A stretch of 40,493 bases of DNA from a virus, in IMG/VR virus record IMGVR_UViG_3300022074_000114, positions 1-40,493 of that record; one strand, given 5' to 3'. The position numbers and the translations under genes were made by a program. Each line of letters starts with the position of its first letter. Within the stretch, counting starts at the first letter, position 1. A model generated the notes under the pieces. It was not told where the DNA came from. It did not search any database and worked only from the letters and a program-made list of their open reading frames with translations. This document shows, piece after piece, positions 1-6,561 of this stretch.

Positions 1-1
1 A

Positions 2-9
2 TATTTATA
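2..9 (+). promoter_or_regulatory. Candidate late promoter core TATTTATA
   Basis: The octamer TATTTATA is followed by TGAAAAG and lies 24 bases before the first ATG. The same octamer with an A-rich downstream flank recurs in front of many structural genes in this window. The T4 late core is TATAAATA, its reverse complement, so assignment as a late promoter is inference from recurrence and position. Confidence 0.45.
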
Positions 10-33
10 TGAAAAGGACTATGTATTAAAACA

Positions 34-888
34 ATGAAAAATTTAAAACATTCAAAATATAAAAATACAGCAATACTTTTTGAAATACTAGTTAGAAAAT
101 TAACTTCTGAATCATTGACATCCGATAAATCAGTAACTATTAATATTATCAAAAAATATTTTGGTAAAAATACTGAACTATCAAAAGAATTACAATTATA
201 TAATTCTTTAATTAAAGAATCAATTAATTCAGAAGCAAAAGCATTAGAATTTGTACGAACATGTAAAACTGTTCATACACAATTAAATAAATCTGTATTG
301 AAAAGACAACGATATAATTTAGTAAAAGAAATTTCAGAAAATTTTAATTTTAATAAAATATCAAAAATTAGAATAAATAATTATAAAACATTGGCATCTG
401 TATATAAAATATTTGAATATAATGAAGCAGATAATCCAAAACAATTATTTGAGTGTAAAAATGAAATTGTAAATCATATGTTACCTAAAGAAGTTAACGA
501 AAAGCCTAGCGTTGATAAATTAATGGAAATGTATAAAACACAATCTACTGATACTAGACTATTAGCATATAAATTAATGATTGACAAATTTAATAAAAAA
601 TATTCTGGTTTAAATGAAAATCAAAAAAATTTATTGAACAAATATATTACACACGTTAATGATACAGAAAGATTGAAAGAATATTTTGGTAAAGTTATTC
701 CATTAATTAAAAAACAATTAAAAGAGCAGGTAACAAAAACAACAGATAAAGCTACTCAAATTAAAGTTGATAATTTATCAAAAATGTTGTGTAACATTGA
801 AACTATTAAATTAGTAAAAGAATCTCATATTTTATCATTATTAAGATATTATGATTTATTAGATGAACTAGCAAGGGTAAATAAATGA
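34..888 (+). CDS. Unknown protein at the head of the prohead gene cluster
   Basis: A 284-residue, Lys- and Asn-rich, probably all-helical protein with no signal peptide or membrane segment. I do not recognise a domain. It is the first gene after a candidate late promoter, and its stop overlaps the next start (ATGA at 885-888), so it is translationally coupled to the acidic core-like protein and then the prohead protease. That position, where T4-like phages carry portal and core genes, suggests a head-assembly or virion role, but this is inference from neighbours only. The start codon has no close Shine-Dalgarno sequence; the nearest purine run, AAAAGGA, lies about 15 bases upstream. Confidence 0.8.
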   Translation: MKNLKHSKYKNTAILFEILVRKLTSESLTSDKSVTINIIKKYFGKNTELSKELQLYNSLIKESINSEAKALEFVRTCKTVHTQLNKSVLKRQRYNLVKEISENFNFNKISKIRINNYKTLASVYKIFEYNEADNPKQLFECKNEIVNHMLPKEVNEKPSVDKLMEMYKTQSTDTRLLAYKLMIDKFNKKYSGLNENQKNLLNKYITHVNDTERLKEYFGKVIPLIKKQLKEQVTKTTDKATQIKVDNLSKMLCNIETIKLVKESHILSLLRYYDLLDELARVNK

Positions 889-1613
889 AATCATTTTTAA
901 AAGAAATAGAATCCAAGTTTAAAGAAATACAAGAGCAAGATCAGGATGGAGATAAAGATCAAGATTTTGCAGATGTTCAAATTTCAAGAATGGTAGCATC
1001 AGGAATGTCTAAAGAAGATGCAATAAAAAAAGTAAAAGGTAAAAAATACAATGAAGATGCTAAACCTGACTTTTTAGATTTAGACGGAGATGGTGATAAA
1101 AAAGAGCCAATGAAACAAGCAGCTGCCCAAGCTAATGAAGTTATTAAAACTTCCAATCCAGATGATGCTGTAGAAATGCAAAAAAACAATCTAGAAATGG
1201 ATATTGAATTAACAGAAGATGAATTAGCTGAAATGAGTACAACTGCAGGTGTTCCTGGATATCAAACACCATATGCATTTTCAACAAAGGCTCAAGCTAA
1301 AAAGAAAAAGAAAATGAAATATGAATCAGTTCAACAAGCAATGGATCAAAAATATTCAGCAATGATTGAATCATATTCTAAGTTTTCAACCGGAAATCCA
1401 AAATCTACTCCTTCTCAAACAGTTAATGGTACTATAAAAGAAGTAGCAAAAAAATTACAAGAAATTGAACAATTGGTTAGATATACATCTAGATTAAAAA
1501 ATGAATCTGGAATTGCTGGATCAACTTATGGTAAATCTACTCATAACGCATTACATAAAATATCTGAAAGATTATTAAAAATATCTGAACGAGTTAGAAG
1601 TTTAGGAGAATAA
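885..1613 (+). CDS. Acidic prohead core-like protein with Asp-rich Ca-binding-type loops
   Basis: The 242-residue protein has an acidic N-terminal half and a basic, helical C-terminal half. Two Asp-rich segments are visible: DQDGDKDQDF at about residues 19-28 and DLDGDGDKKE at about 65-74. Both have the spacing of EF-hand or dockerin-type calcium loops. A poly-Lys patch (KKKKK) lies near residue 140. The gene sits directly before the prohead protease, where T4 has the small core proteins gp67 and gp68, so a prohead core or scaffold-accessory role is inferred; no direct T4 homology could be confirmed. Translation is coupled to the upstream gene by an ATGA overlap, with AGGG about 8 bases before the start. 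Confidence 0.75.
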   Translation: MKSFLKEIESKFKEIQEQDQDGDKDQDFADVQISRMVASGMSKEDAIKKVKGKKYNEDAKPDFLDLDGDGDKKEPMKQAAAQANEVIKTSNPDDAVEMQKNNLEMDIELTEDELAEMSTTAGVPGYQTPYAFSTKAQAKKKKKMKYESVQQAMDQKYSAMIESYSKFSTGNPKSTPSQTVNGTIKEVAKKLQEIEQLVRYTSRLKNESGIAGSTYGKSTHNALHKISERLLKISERVRSLGE

Positions 1614-1614
1614 T

Positions 1615-2241
1615 ATGAATAAAGCGTTGTTGGTAGAATATATGCCATTTAAGCCATTAGGGCCAGTTAATGAACAAATGGCTAAAAAATTCGGAGTTCC
1701 TGGAGGCTTAGTTGTACAAGGTGTATTACAACGAGCAGGAGCTAAAAATCAAAATGGTCGTGTATATCCAAAAAATATATTAGATCGTGAAGCTAAAAAA
1801 TATCAAAAAGATTATATAGATCAAAACAGAGCATTAGGCGAACTTGATCATCCAGAATCATCTGTTGTTAATTTAAATAATGTTTCACATAATGTTTTAA
1901 AAATGTGGTGGGATGGAGATGATTTATGCGGAGCTGTACAAGTATTGGATACTCCAGCTGGTAAAATATTGAAATCATTATTTGGTGCAGGTATTACATT
2001 AGGTATATCTAGTAGAGGTTTAGGAAGTGTAAAAGAATTATATAAAGAATCAGCAGTAGAAGTTCAAGAAGACTTTGAATTAATATGTTTTGATTTTGTA
2101 TCTAATCCGTCAACCCATGGAGCGTTTTTAAAACCAACTCATATGAATGAATCTGTTAATAAAACAAAGATTAACAAATATAATAAAGTAAATAAAATTA
2201 TAACATCGATATTATGCGATGATGGAAAGTGTAGGATATAA
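1615..2241 (+). CDS. gp21: Prohead maturation protease (T4 gp21-like, peptidase family S77)
   Basis: A 208-residue serine protease expected to assemble inside the prohead, cleave scaffold, core and capsid proteins, and degrade itself. The family signatures are clear. NGRVYP occurs near residue 47, GELDHPESS near 75-83 supplies the presumed catalytic His79, and GISSRG at 130-135 supplies the nucleophilic Ser (132 or 133). Its length is close to T4 gp21 (about 212 residues). AGGAG lies 6 bases before the ATG, which comes two bases after the previous TAA. The position upstream of scaffold and capsid genes matches T4 order, although a two-gene unit with its own promoter intervenes here. The C-terminal tail after about residue 180 is Lys/Asn-rich and likely dispensable. 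Confidence 0.95.
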   Translation: MNKALLVEYMPFKPLGPVNEQMAKKFGVPGGLVVQGVLQRAGAKNQNGRVYPKNILDREAKKYQKDYIDQNRALGELDHPESSVVNLNNVSHNVLKMWWDGDDLCGAVQVLDTPAGKILKSLFGAGITLGISSRGLGSVKELYKESAVEVQEDFELICFDFVSNPSTHGAFLKPTHMNESVNKTKINKYNKVNKIITSILCDDGKCRI

Positions 2242-2242
2242 C

Positions 2243-2608
2243 ATGAATATTAAAGCTTTGATGGAAGCACTTGAACGTGAACCAGTACAAATAACAAAAG
2301 AAGACAAAAAAGCATTTCTTGAATCAGTTAAATCATTTTCGCAATTAGGTGAAGGAGTATACGGAAGAACTAATTTACAAGAATTATGTGAAAAAGTAAA
2401 GTATATGGTAGAAATGGCAAATCAAGTAACATTGTCTGAAGGAGATTGGTTTGATGGAATTACTGTTAATCGTAATATGAAAGAAATTGCAAATTCATAT
2501 AAAGTATTTGAAAAAACAGCACAAGAAATGTCTCAATTACAAGAAAGGCTTTCTGCGGCATATGAAGATATCGGCCAAGGCTTGGGTAGATATTTTGAAA
2601 TAAATTAA
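2243..2608 (+). CDS. Small unknown protein, last gene of the prohead unit
   Basis: A 121-residue, mostly helical, acidic protein that I cannot assign. The ATG at 2243 is preferred over the in-frame ATG at 2219. It follows TAGGAT at a normal spacing and starts one base after the protease stop, whereas the upstream ATG would lie inside the protease gene. The C-terminal half looks like a short coiled coil with repeated Gln, Glu and Leu. It is the last gene before a sigma70-like element that begins at the base after its stop codon. A virion or assembly role is inferred only from operon position. Confidence 0.75.
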   Translation: MNIKALMEALEREPVQITKEDKKAFLESVKSFSQLGEGVYGRTNLQELCEKVKYMVEMANQVTLSEGDWFDGITVNRNMKEIANSYKVFEKTAQEMSQLQERLSAAYEDIGQGLGRYFEIN

Positions 2609-2640
2609 TTGGATAATTGAAATAAAATTATTATAATAAA
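2609..2640 (+). promoter_or_regulatory. Sigma70-like promoter element, copy 1
   Basis: TTGGAT at 2609-2614, a 17-base spacer, then a perfect TATAAT at 2632-2637. The 32-base block begins at the base after the preceding stop codon and matches a second block at 37663-37694 in 27 of 32 positions. Both precede non-structural gene units. The predicted start of transcription is only a few bases before the ATG at 2649, so the leader would be very short or the true start lies elsewhere. The function is inference. Confidence 0.5.
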
Positions 2641-2648
2641 GGAAATAG

Positions 2649-3047
2649 ATGTCAAATTTTGATAACATGTATCATGATTTTTTTGGTATGAAGCTAAAAT
2701 TAAACGAAGCTGATTTATTAAATAAATTAACTGATTATAAAGGAGGATTTTTATATAAATTAATAGATCCAGCAACATCAGGTAATGTAAAAGCAGATAT
2801 TCAAGCTTTTTTAAATAAAAAACAAATGCATGTTATAAAAACAAAATTTGATGATGCTAATGGTAAAGGTTTTTTTTATGTTAGATTAGGAGAAGATCCT
2901 GCAAAAGAATCACAAAGAATACAAGGCTTTATAAGTCAATTACCAGAAGTTGAAAAATTTTCATTTACATTAAAACCAATACAAAAACAAGTTACACCAG
3001 ATGAGCAAGAAGCACAAGCAACACCAAAGTATAATCCCAGGGCATAG
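2649..3047 (+). CDS. Unknown protein, first gene of the bS21 unit
   Basis: A 132-residue protein with no recognised domain. It reads as a small alpha/beta protein and ends in a polar tail. A good Shine-Dalgarno sequence, AAAGGAAAT, precedes the ATG. It follows the sigma70-like element and overlaps the start of the bS21 homolog by 47 bases, so the two are probably co-expressed and coupled. Because this pair has its own promoter and terminator within the head genes, an early or regulatory role is possible; nothing in the sequence proves it. Confidence 0.75.
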   Translation: MSNFDNMYHDFFGMKLKLNEADLLNKLTDYKGGFLYKLIDPATSGNVKADIQAFLNKKQMHVIKTKFDDANGKGFFYVRLGEDPAKESQRIQGFISQLPEVEKFSFTLKPIQKQVTPDEQEAQATPKYNPRA

Positions 3048-3240
3048 CGTAGGAGCAAAAGTAGTTAATAAAGATATTAATTTTGCTTTAAGGACTTGGA
3101 AAAGAAAAATTAAATCTTCAAATATTTTAAATACTCTTAAAGATAAAAAAGAATTTATAAAGCCTAGTTTTATAAATCGGCAAAAATTAATATCAGCTTG
3201 TTACAAGCAACGATTAAGATCATTAGAAGAAAAAAATTAA
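3001..3240 (+). CDS. rpsU: Phage-encoded homolog of small-subunit ribosomal protein bS21
   Basis: A 79-residue, strongly basic protein. From about residue 26 it follows the bS21 pattern: INFALRTWKRKIKSSNIL matches the bacterial FDVALRRFKRSCEKAGVL block, then a charged stretch, EFIKPS (bacterial FYEKPT), and a basic helix ending in LRSLEE. Bacterial bS21 is about 70 residues and sits on the 30S platform near the anti-Shine-Dalgarno sequence, assisting initiation. bS21 homologs are reported from several aquatic phages, including a Pelagibacter myophage. The ATG at 3001 lies inside the upstream gene without a clear ribosome site, implying coupled translation; no better start was seen. A strong terminator follows directly. 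The likely role is exchange into host ribosomes to favour phage mRNAs, which is inference. Confidence 0.85.
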   Translation: MSKKHKQHQSIIPGHSVGAKVVNKDINFALRTWKRKIKSSNILNTLKDKKEFIKPSFINRQKLISACYKQRLRSLEEKN

Positions 3241-3246
3241 TATATG

Positions 3247-3276
3247 GGCCTAACAATAAAAAGTTAGGCCTTTTTT
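3247..3276 (+). terminator. Rho-independent terminator after the bS21 unit
   Basis: Perfect 8-bp stem: GGCCTAAC (3247-3254), an 8-base A-rich loop, GTTAGGCC (3263-3270), then TTTTTT. It separates the bS21 unit from the scaffold and capsid unit. The tract is followed by ACTG, as at the other two terminators in the window. Confidence 0.92.
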
Positions 3277-3298
3277 ACTGATTTTTTGTACTGCTCTA

Positions 3299-3306
3299 TA
3301 TTTATT
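3299..3306 (+). promoter_or_regulatory. Candidate late promoter of the scaffold-capsid unit
   Basis: TATTTATT preceded five bases upstream by TACTG (3289-3293) and followed by GTAAATA. It differs from the common octamer in the last base. The next ATG is 99 bases away, giving a leader much longer than at the other candidate promoters. Confidence 0.45.
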
Positions 3307-3312
3307 GTAAAT

Positions 3313-3363
3313 ACGTTATTAATCTATATAACGTCATAAAACAAAATTAATCTTATTAAGATT
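3313..3363 (+). promoter_or_regulatory. Structured 5' leader of scaffold-capsid mRNA (two hairpins)
   Basis: Hairpin 1 pairs ACGTTAT (3313-3319) with ATAACGT (3328-3334) across an 8-base loop. It would begin close to the transcription start predicted from the octamer. Hairpin 2 pairs AATCTT (3349-3354) with AAGATT (3358-3363). Such 5'-terminal stems can protect mRNA ends from decay; that role here is inference. Confidence 0.4.
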
Positions 3364-3405
3364 CTCAATAATCTTATTTCCAAAACAAATTTAAGGAGAA
3401 CAATT

Positions 3406-4482
3406 ATGGCAAAATCTGATTTGCTAAAAGAAGCAATTGCGGATGCTAAAGCTGTTAAAGAAACTGCATTAGCCAACGCTAAAATTGCATTAGAAGAAGC
3501 GTTTGCTCCTAGAATTCAAAATATTCTTACAACAAAATTATCAGAAGATTTAATGGACGAAGAAGAATTACCGGAAGAAGAAGGAATGGAAATGGACATG
3601 GAAGTTCCAGCACCTGCTCCAGAAATGGAAATGGACATGGAAGCCCCTGCTCCTGAAGCACCAGCACCAGCACCTGCTCCAGAAATGGAAATGGACATGG
3701 AAGCACCTGCTCCTGCACCTGAAGTTCCAGTAGAAGCTCCAATTGAAGATGGAATGATGTATGCTCAGGACGAAAATCCTGCAGACGAAACTCCAGCTCC
3801 AACTGATATGACAGAAGAAGATTTAGAATTAGAAGCAATTATACGTGAACTTGAAGAAGATCTAAATGAAGAAGATCTTTATGAAGAAGAATTAACTGAA
3901 GATGAAACAATCGATGAAATGCATTGTGGCAAAGGTGGAGAACACGAAGAGCCTAGCGATGATAAAAAAGATGAAAAAGATATTGAAGAATCTTTTAATA
4001 TCGATGAAATTATCGAAGAAATTCTTTCTGAAGATGAAGTTAATAAAGAAGAAGTAGTAGCAGAAGGCGAACATGAAGAAGAAGAAAAAGAATCCAAAGA
4101 AAAAATGGATGAATTATCTGAAGAACTTACAGAAGCTTATGATACTATTGAATCTTTAAGAGGCACAATCAACGAAGTTAATCTTTTAAATGCAAAACTT
4201 CTTTACACGAATAAATTATTCAGAAATTTTGAATTATCAGAAAATCAAAAAATGACAGTAATTGAAAATTTTGATAGAGCTGGTAATACAAGAGAAGTAA
4301 AATTAGTGTTTAGTACTTTAGCTGAAAGCTTTCAACTTCCTGTTAAGAAAAAAGCGATTGTAAAAGAATCTTTTGCATCGAAAGCAGCAGGAACAACAGC
4401 TCCAAGCGAACCAACTAAACAAATTATTAATGAAGGCAACGAATTAGCTAATAGATGGAAAAAATTAGCTGGGTTGCTTTAA
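3406..4482 (+). CDS. gp22: Prohead scaffold protein (T4 gp22-like)
   Basis: A 358-residue, very acidic scaffold expected to form the prohead core and be cleaved by gp21. The N-terminal 45 residues are an Ala/Lys/Leu helix. Residues about 50-125 are a Pro/Ala/Glu/Met-Asp low-complexity region with repeated EMEMDME and PAPAPE units. Residues about 140-235 are Glu-rich. The C-terminal third (NAKLLYTNKLFRNFELS near residues 264-280, then a helical tail ending in WKKLAGLL) is the part that resembles scaffolds of marine T4-like phages. The start has a strong AAGGAG site. It lies directly upstream of the capsid gene, as in T4, with an 18-base gap. Size is larger than T4 gp22 (269 residues), mostly because of the repeats. 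Confidence 0.88.
   Translation: MAKSDLLKEAIADAKAVKETALANAKIALEEAFAPRIQNILTTKLSEDLMDEEELPEEEGMEMDMEVPAPAPEMEMDMEAPAPEAPAPAPAPEMEMDMEAPAPAPEVPVEAPIEDGMMYAQDENPADETPAPTDMTEEDLELEAIIRELEEDLNEEDLYEEELTEDETIDEMHCGKGGEHEEPSDDKKDEKDIEESFNIDEIIEEILSEDEVNKEEVVAEGEHEEEEKESKEKMDELSEELTEAYDTIESLRGTINEVNLLNAKLLYTNKLFRNFELSENQKMTVIENFDRAGNTREVKLVFSTLAESFQLPVKKKAIVKESFASKAAGTTAPSEPTKQIINEGNELANRWKKLAGLL
3601..3720 (+). repeat. 60-bp tandem duplication inside the scaffold gene
   Basis: Two adjacent 60-base units (3601-3660 and 3661-3720) match at 52 of 60 positions, including an identical 38-base core (3607-3644 and 3667-3704). Each encodes a 20-residue acidic Pro/Ala and Glu-Met-Asp unit. A partial third copy of the EMEMDME coding part lies just upstream. 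The repeat keeps the reading frame. Confidence 0.85.
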
Positions 4483-4500
4483 AAAAAGGAAAATATAAAA

Positions 4501-6150
4501 ATGGAAATTTCATCTTTATTAGAAGACAATAACCCTTCCCAAAGATCTGCCGCTAAAGGTTTAGTGACAAAATGGGAAAGAACAGGACTTCTTGAAGGAT
4601 TAAATGGAGATACAGAAAAAGCTGGTATGTCTCAGCTTCTTGAGAATCAAGCTAGACAACTAGTAAAAGAATCTTCTACTAATGCTAACGCTAACTCATC
4701 TGAAGAGTGGGCTGGTGTTGCTTTACCGTTAGTAAGAAGAATTTTTGCTGAATTTGCAGCAAAAGAATTTGTTTCTGTACAACCAATGAATCTACCTTCA
4801 GGTCTTGTATTTTATCTAGATTTTAAATACGGTACTGCTCAACCAGGCTTTGACACAACTGGTGGTACATCAAATGAGTTTAAATTTGGTTCGCCAAATG
4901 CTAATAACTCTATGTTTGGTGTAACATCTGATGCTGCTGATGCATCTGGTGGTTTATATGGTGCTGGAAGATTTGGATATTCAATTAACGAAACATCATC
5001 AATCACAACTAATGCTACATTAGGTACAATTGCATCATCATCTGTAAATTATGATTCAACATTTACTGGTGCAACTGTTGGATTAGGTGATTTTGCAATA
5101 GTGCAAGTACCATTAACAAATCTATCTTCATCTGATTTAACTGCGGTTAGATCATTTACGATCGAAACTGGATCAGGTGCTTTAGTACAATATTCAGCAT
5201 TCACAAAAGTAGTTGGTACAAACTTAGAATTTGTAGTATCAGGATCTAACTCAGCAATTGCTGCAGCTGGAGAATATACTATTAAGTATAGCAAACAACC
5301 AACTGACACTACAAGAGGTGACTTTGAAGACTTGAATCCATTTAATGGTTCTGGTGCTGATAGTGGTATCGATAATGGTACTGATATTGATATTCCAGAA
5401 GTAAATCTTGAAATGCAATCAGATCCAATAGTAGCTAAGACTAGAAAGTTAAAGGCTGTTTGGACTCCTGAATTTGCACAAGATTTAAATGCATATCACT
5501 CAATTGACGCTGAAGCTGAATTAACTTCAATGTTAAGTGAATATGTATCAATGGAAATTGATCTTGAAATTTTAGACATGTTAATCAATGGTGCAGTAAC
5601 AACTGAATATTGGTCAGCAGTATCTAATCAATTTATAAACGCTGCTGGTACGGCTTTCGAAGGAAAAGGCGTAGCTGATGGTGGATATTATAATACACAA
5701 GGAGAGTGGTTCCAAACTTTAGGAACTAAACTTCAAAAAGTATCTAATAAGATTCATCAAAAAACCCTAAGGGGTGGCGCTAATTTCTTAGTAACATCAC
5801 CTGCTGTTGCAACTATCCTAGAATCAATTCCTGGATTTGCTGCCGACACAGATGGTACTAAAATGGAATTTGCTGCTGGTGTTCAAAAAATTGGTGCAAT
5901 CAATAATAGATACACAGTTTATAAGAATCCATACATGAAAGAGAACGTAATCCTTATGGGTTATAGAGGAGCTCAATTCCTTGAAACTGGTGCAGTTTAT
6001 GCTCCATATGTTCCATTAATCATGACTCCACTTGTATACGATCCTGTTAACTTCACCCCAAGAAAAGGTGTAATGACAAGATATGCTAAGAAAATGGTAA
6101 GACCAGAATTCTATGGTAAAGTATATGTTGCTGGATTAAATTCTATTTAA
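4501..6150 (+). CDS. gp23: Major capsid protein (T4 gp23-like, HK97 fold)
   Basis: A 549-residue capsid protein. The N-terminal pro-region includes LLE at residues 46-48, which fits the T4 protease rule (Leu/Ile-X-Glu) and is a plausible maturation site. It is followed by the conserved capsid start EEWAGVALPLVRRIFAEF at about 68-85. Residues about 140-275 are a Ser/Thr/Gly-rich beta segment that looks like the inserted domain of the gp23 family. The C-terminal half keeps family motifs such as TRKLKAVWTPE, QDLNAYHSIDAE, YVSMEIDLEIL and the closing FTPRKGVMTRYAKKMVRPEF. AGGAAAA precedes the start. It follows the scaffold gene and is closed by a terminator, which suits very high expression. Confidence 0.96.
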   Translation: MEISSLLEDNNPSQRSAAKGLVTKWERTGLLEGLNGDTEKAGMSQLLENQARQLVKESSTNANANSSEEWAGVALPLVRRIFAEFAAKEFVSVQPMNLPSGLVFYLDFKYGTAQPGFDTTGGTSNEFKFGSPNANNSMFGVTSDAADASGGLYGAGRFGYSINETSSITTNATLGTIASSSVNYDSTFTGATVGLGDFAIVQVPLTNLSSSDLTAVRSFTIETGSGALVQYSAFTKVVGTNLEFVVSGSNSAIAAAGEYTIKYSKQPTDTTRGDFEDLNPFNGSGADSGIDNGTDIDIPEVNLEMQSDPIVAKTRKLKAVWTPEFAQDLNAYHSIDAEAELTSMLSEYVSMEIDLEILDMLINGAVTTEYWSAVSNQFINAAGTAFEGKGVADGGYYNTQGEWFQTLGTKLQKVSNKIHQKTLRGGANFLVTSPAVATILESIPGFAADTDGTKMEFAAGVQKIGAINNRYTVYKNPYMKENVILMGYRGAQFLETGAVYAPYVPLIMTPLVYDPVNFTPRKGVMTRYAKKMVRPEFYGKVYVAGLNSI

Positions 6151-6192
6151 TAGTTTTATAACTAATTAAATATTATTTTAAACTAATACCGG

Positions 6193-6220
6193 AAGGGATG
6201 ATTTATTTCATCCCTTTCTT
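6193..6220 (+). terminator. Rho-independent terminator after the capsid gene
   Basis: Perfect 9-bp stem AAGGGATGA (6193-6201) with TCATCCCTT (6208-6216), a 6-base loop, then TCTT, a weaker U-tract than the other two terminators. It is followed by ACTG and a candidate late promoter ten bases downstream. Confidence 0.85.
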
Positions 6221-6230
6221 ACTGTTTTGA

Positions 6231-6238
6231 TATTTATA
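6231..6238 (+). promoter_or_regulatory. Candidate late promoter TATTTATA + TAAAAAG
   Basis: The octamer lies 6 bases after TACTG (6220-6224) and 23 bases before the next ATG. The 15-base string TATTTATATAAAAAG is identical at 23887 and 29170. Confidence 0.5.
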
Positions 6239-6261
6239 TAAAAAGAAACTAAGTAAGTATT

Positions 6262-6537
6262 ATGGCAGTCCCTAGAACAAAATATTCAATGCAAGTTCGT
6301 ATCCGTTATAAAGGAAATCTAGTTGATGTCTTAGATAGGATTAGAGCAATACGTATGGTACTAATGGTTCATATAGAACAAGATTTAGGAAAAGGAGCAG
6401 AATTAATAACAATTAAAGTTATGACTCCATATCCTCCTAGAAAAACATTTCATGGTATTAGAAAAATTTCTGTAGGAAAAATAGAATCATTGGAACAAAT
6501 GCAATTATTAGAAACTACCCTAACAAAACTTCAGTAA
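6262..6537 (+). CDS. Small unknown protein between capsid and neck genes
   Basis: A 91-residue basic protein, predicted as alternating beta strands and helices (VRIRYKGNL then a helix with DVLDRIRAIRMVLMV, then ITIKVMTPYPP). The order is compatible with a small ferredoxin-like fold, but no family is recognised. It has its own candidate promoter directly after the capsid terminator and is followed by another octamer, so it may be transcribed as a short unit or read through to gp13. No strong Shine-Dalgarno site is visible. A head-associated role is guessed from position only. Confidence 0.72.
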   Translation: MAVPRTKYSMQVRIRYKGNLVDVLDRIRAIRMVLMVHIEQDLGKGAELITIKVMTPYPPRKTFHGIRKISVGKIESLEQMQLLETTLTKLQ

Positions 6538-6545
6538 TATTTATT
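6538..6545 (+). promoter_or_regulatory. Candidate late promoter TATTTATT before gp13
   Basis: TATTTATTATAAAGG overlaps the end of the preceding gene region and lies 16 bases before the gp13 start. The last base of the octamer deviates, and the A-rich flank merges with the AAAGG ribosome site, so it could be chance in an A+T-rich gap. Confidence 0.35.
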
Positions 6546-6561
6546 ATAAAGGTAATTACAG

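Noticed and set aside
21-29. Two-codon mini-frame ATG TAT TAA after AAAAGGA, just before the first gene
   Set aside because: Could be a tiny leader cistron, but a chance ATG in A+T-rich sequence is as likely and nothing supports function.
2219-2242. Upstream ATG for the small gene after the protease
   Set aside because: It would overlap the protease C-terminus and lacks a ribosome site; the ATG at 2243 has TAGGAT at good spacing.
3516-3838. Open frames on the minus strand across the scaffold gene
   Set aside because: They are antisense shadows of the Pro/Ala and Glu/Met repeats. They give low-complexity Ser/Gly or Leu-rich peptides, lack ribosome sites, and overlap a well-supported gene.
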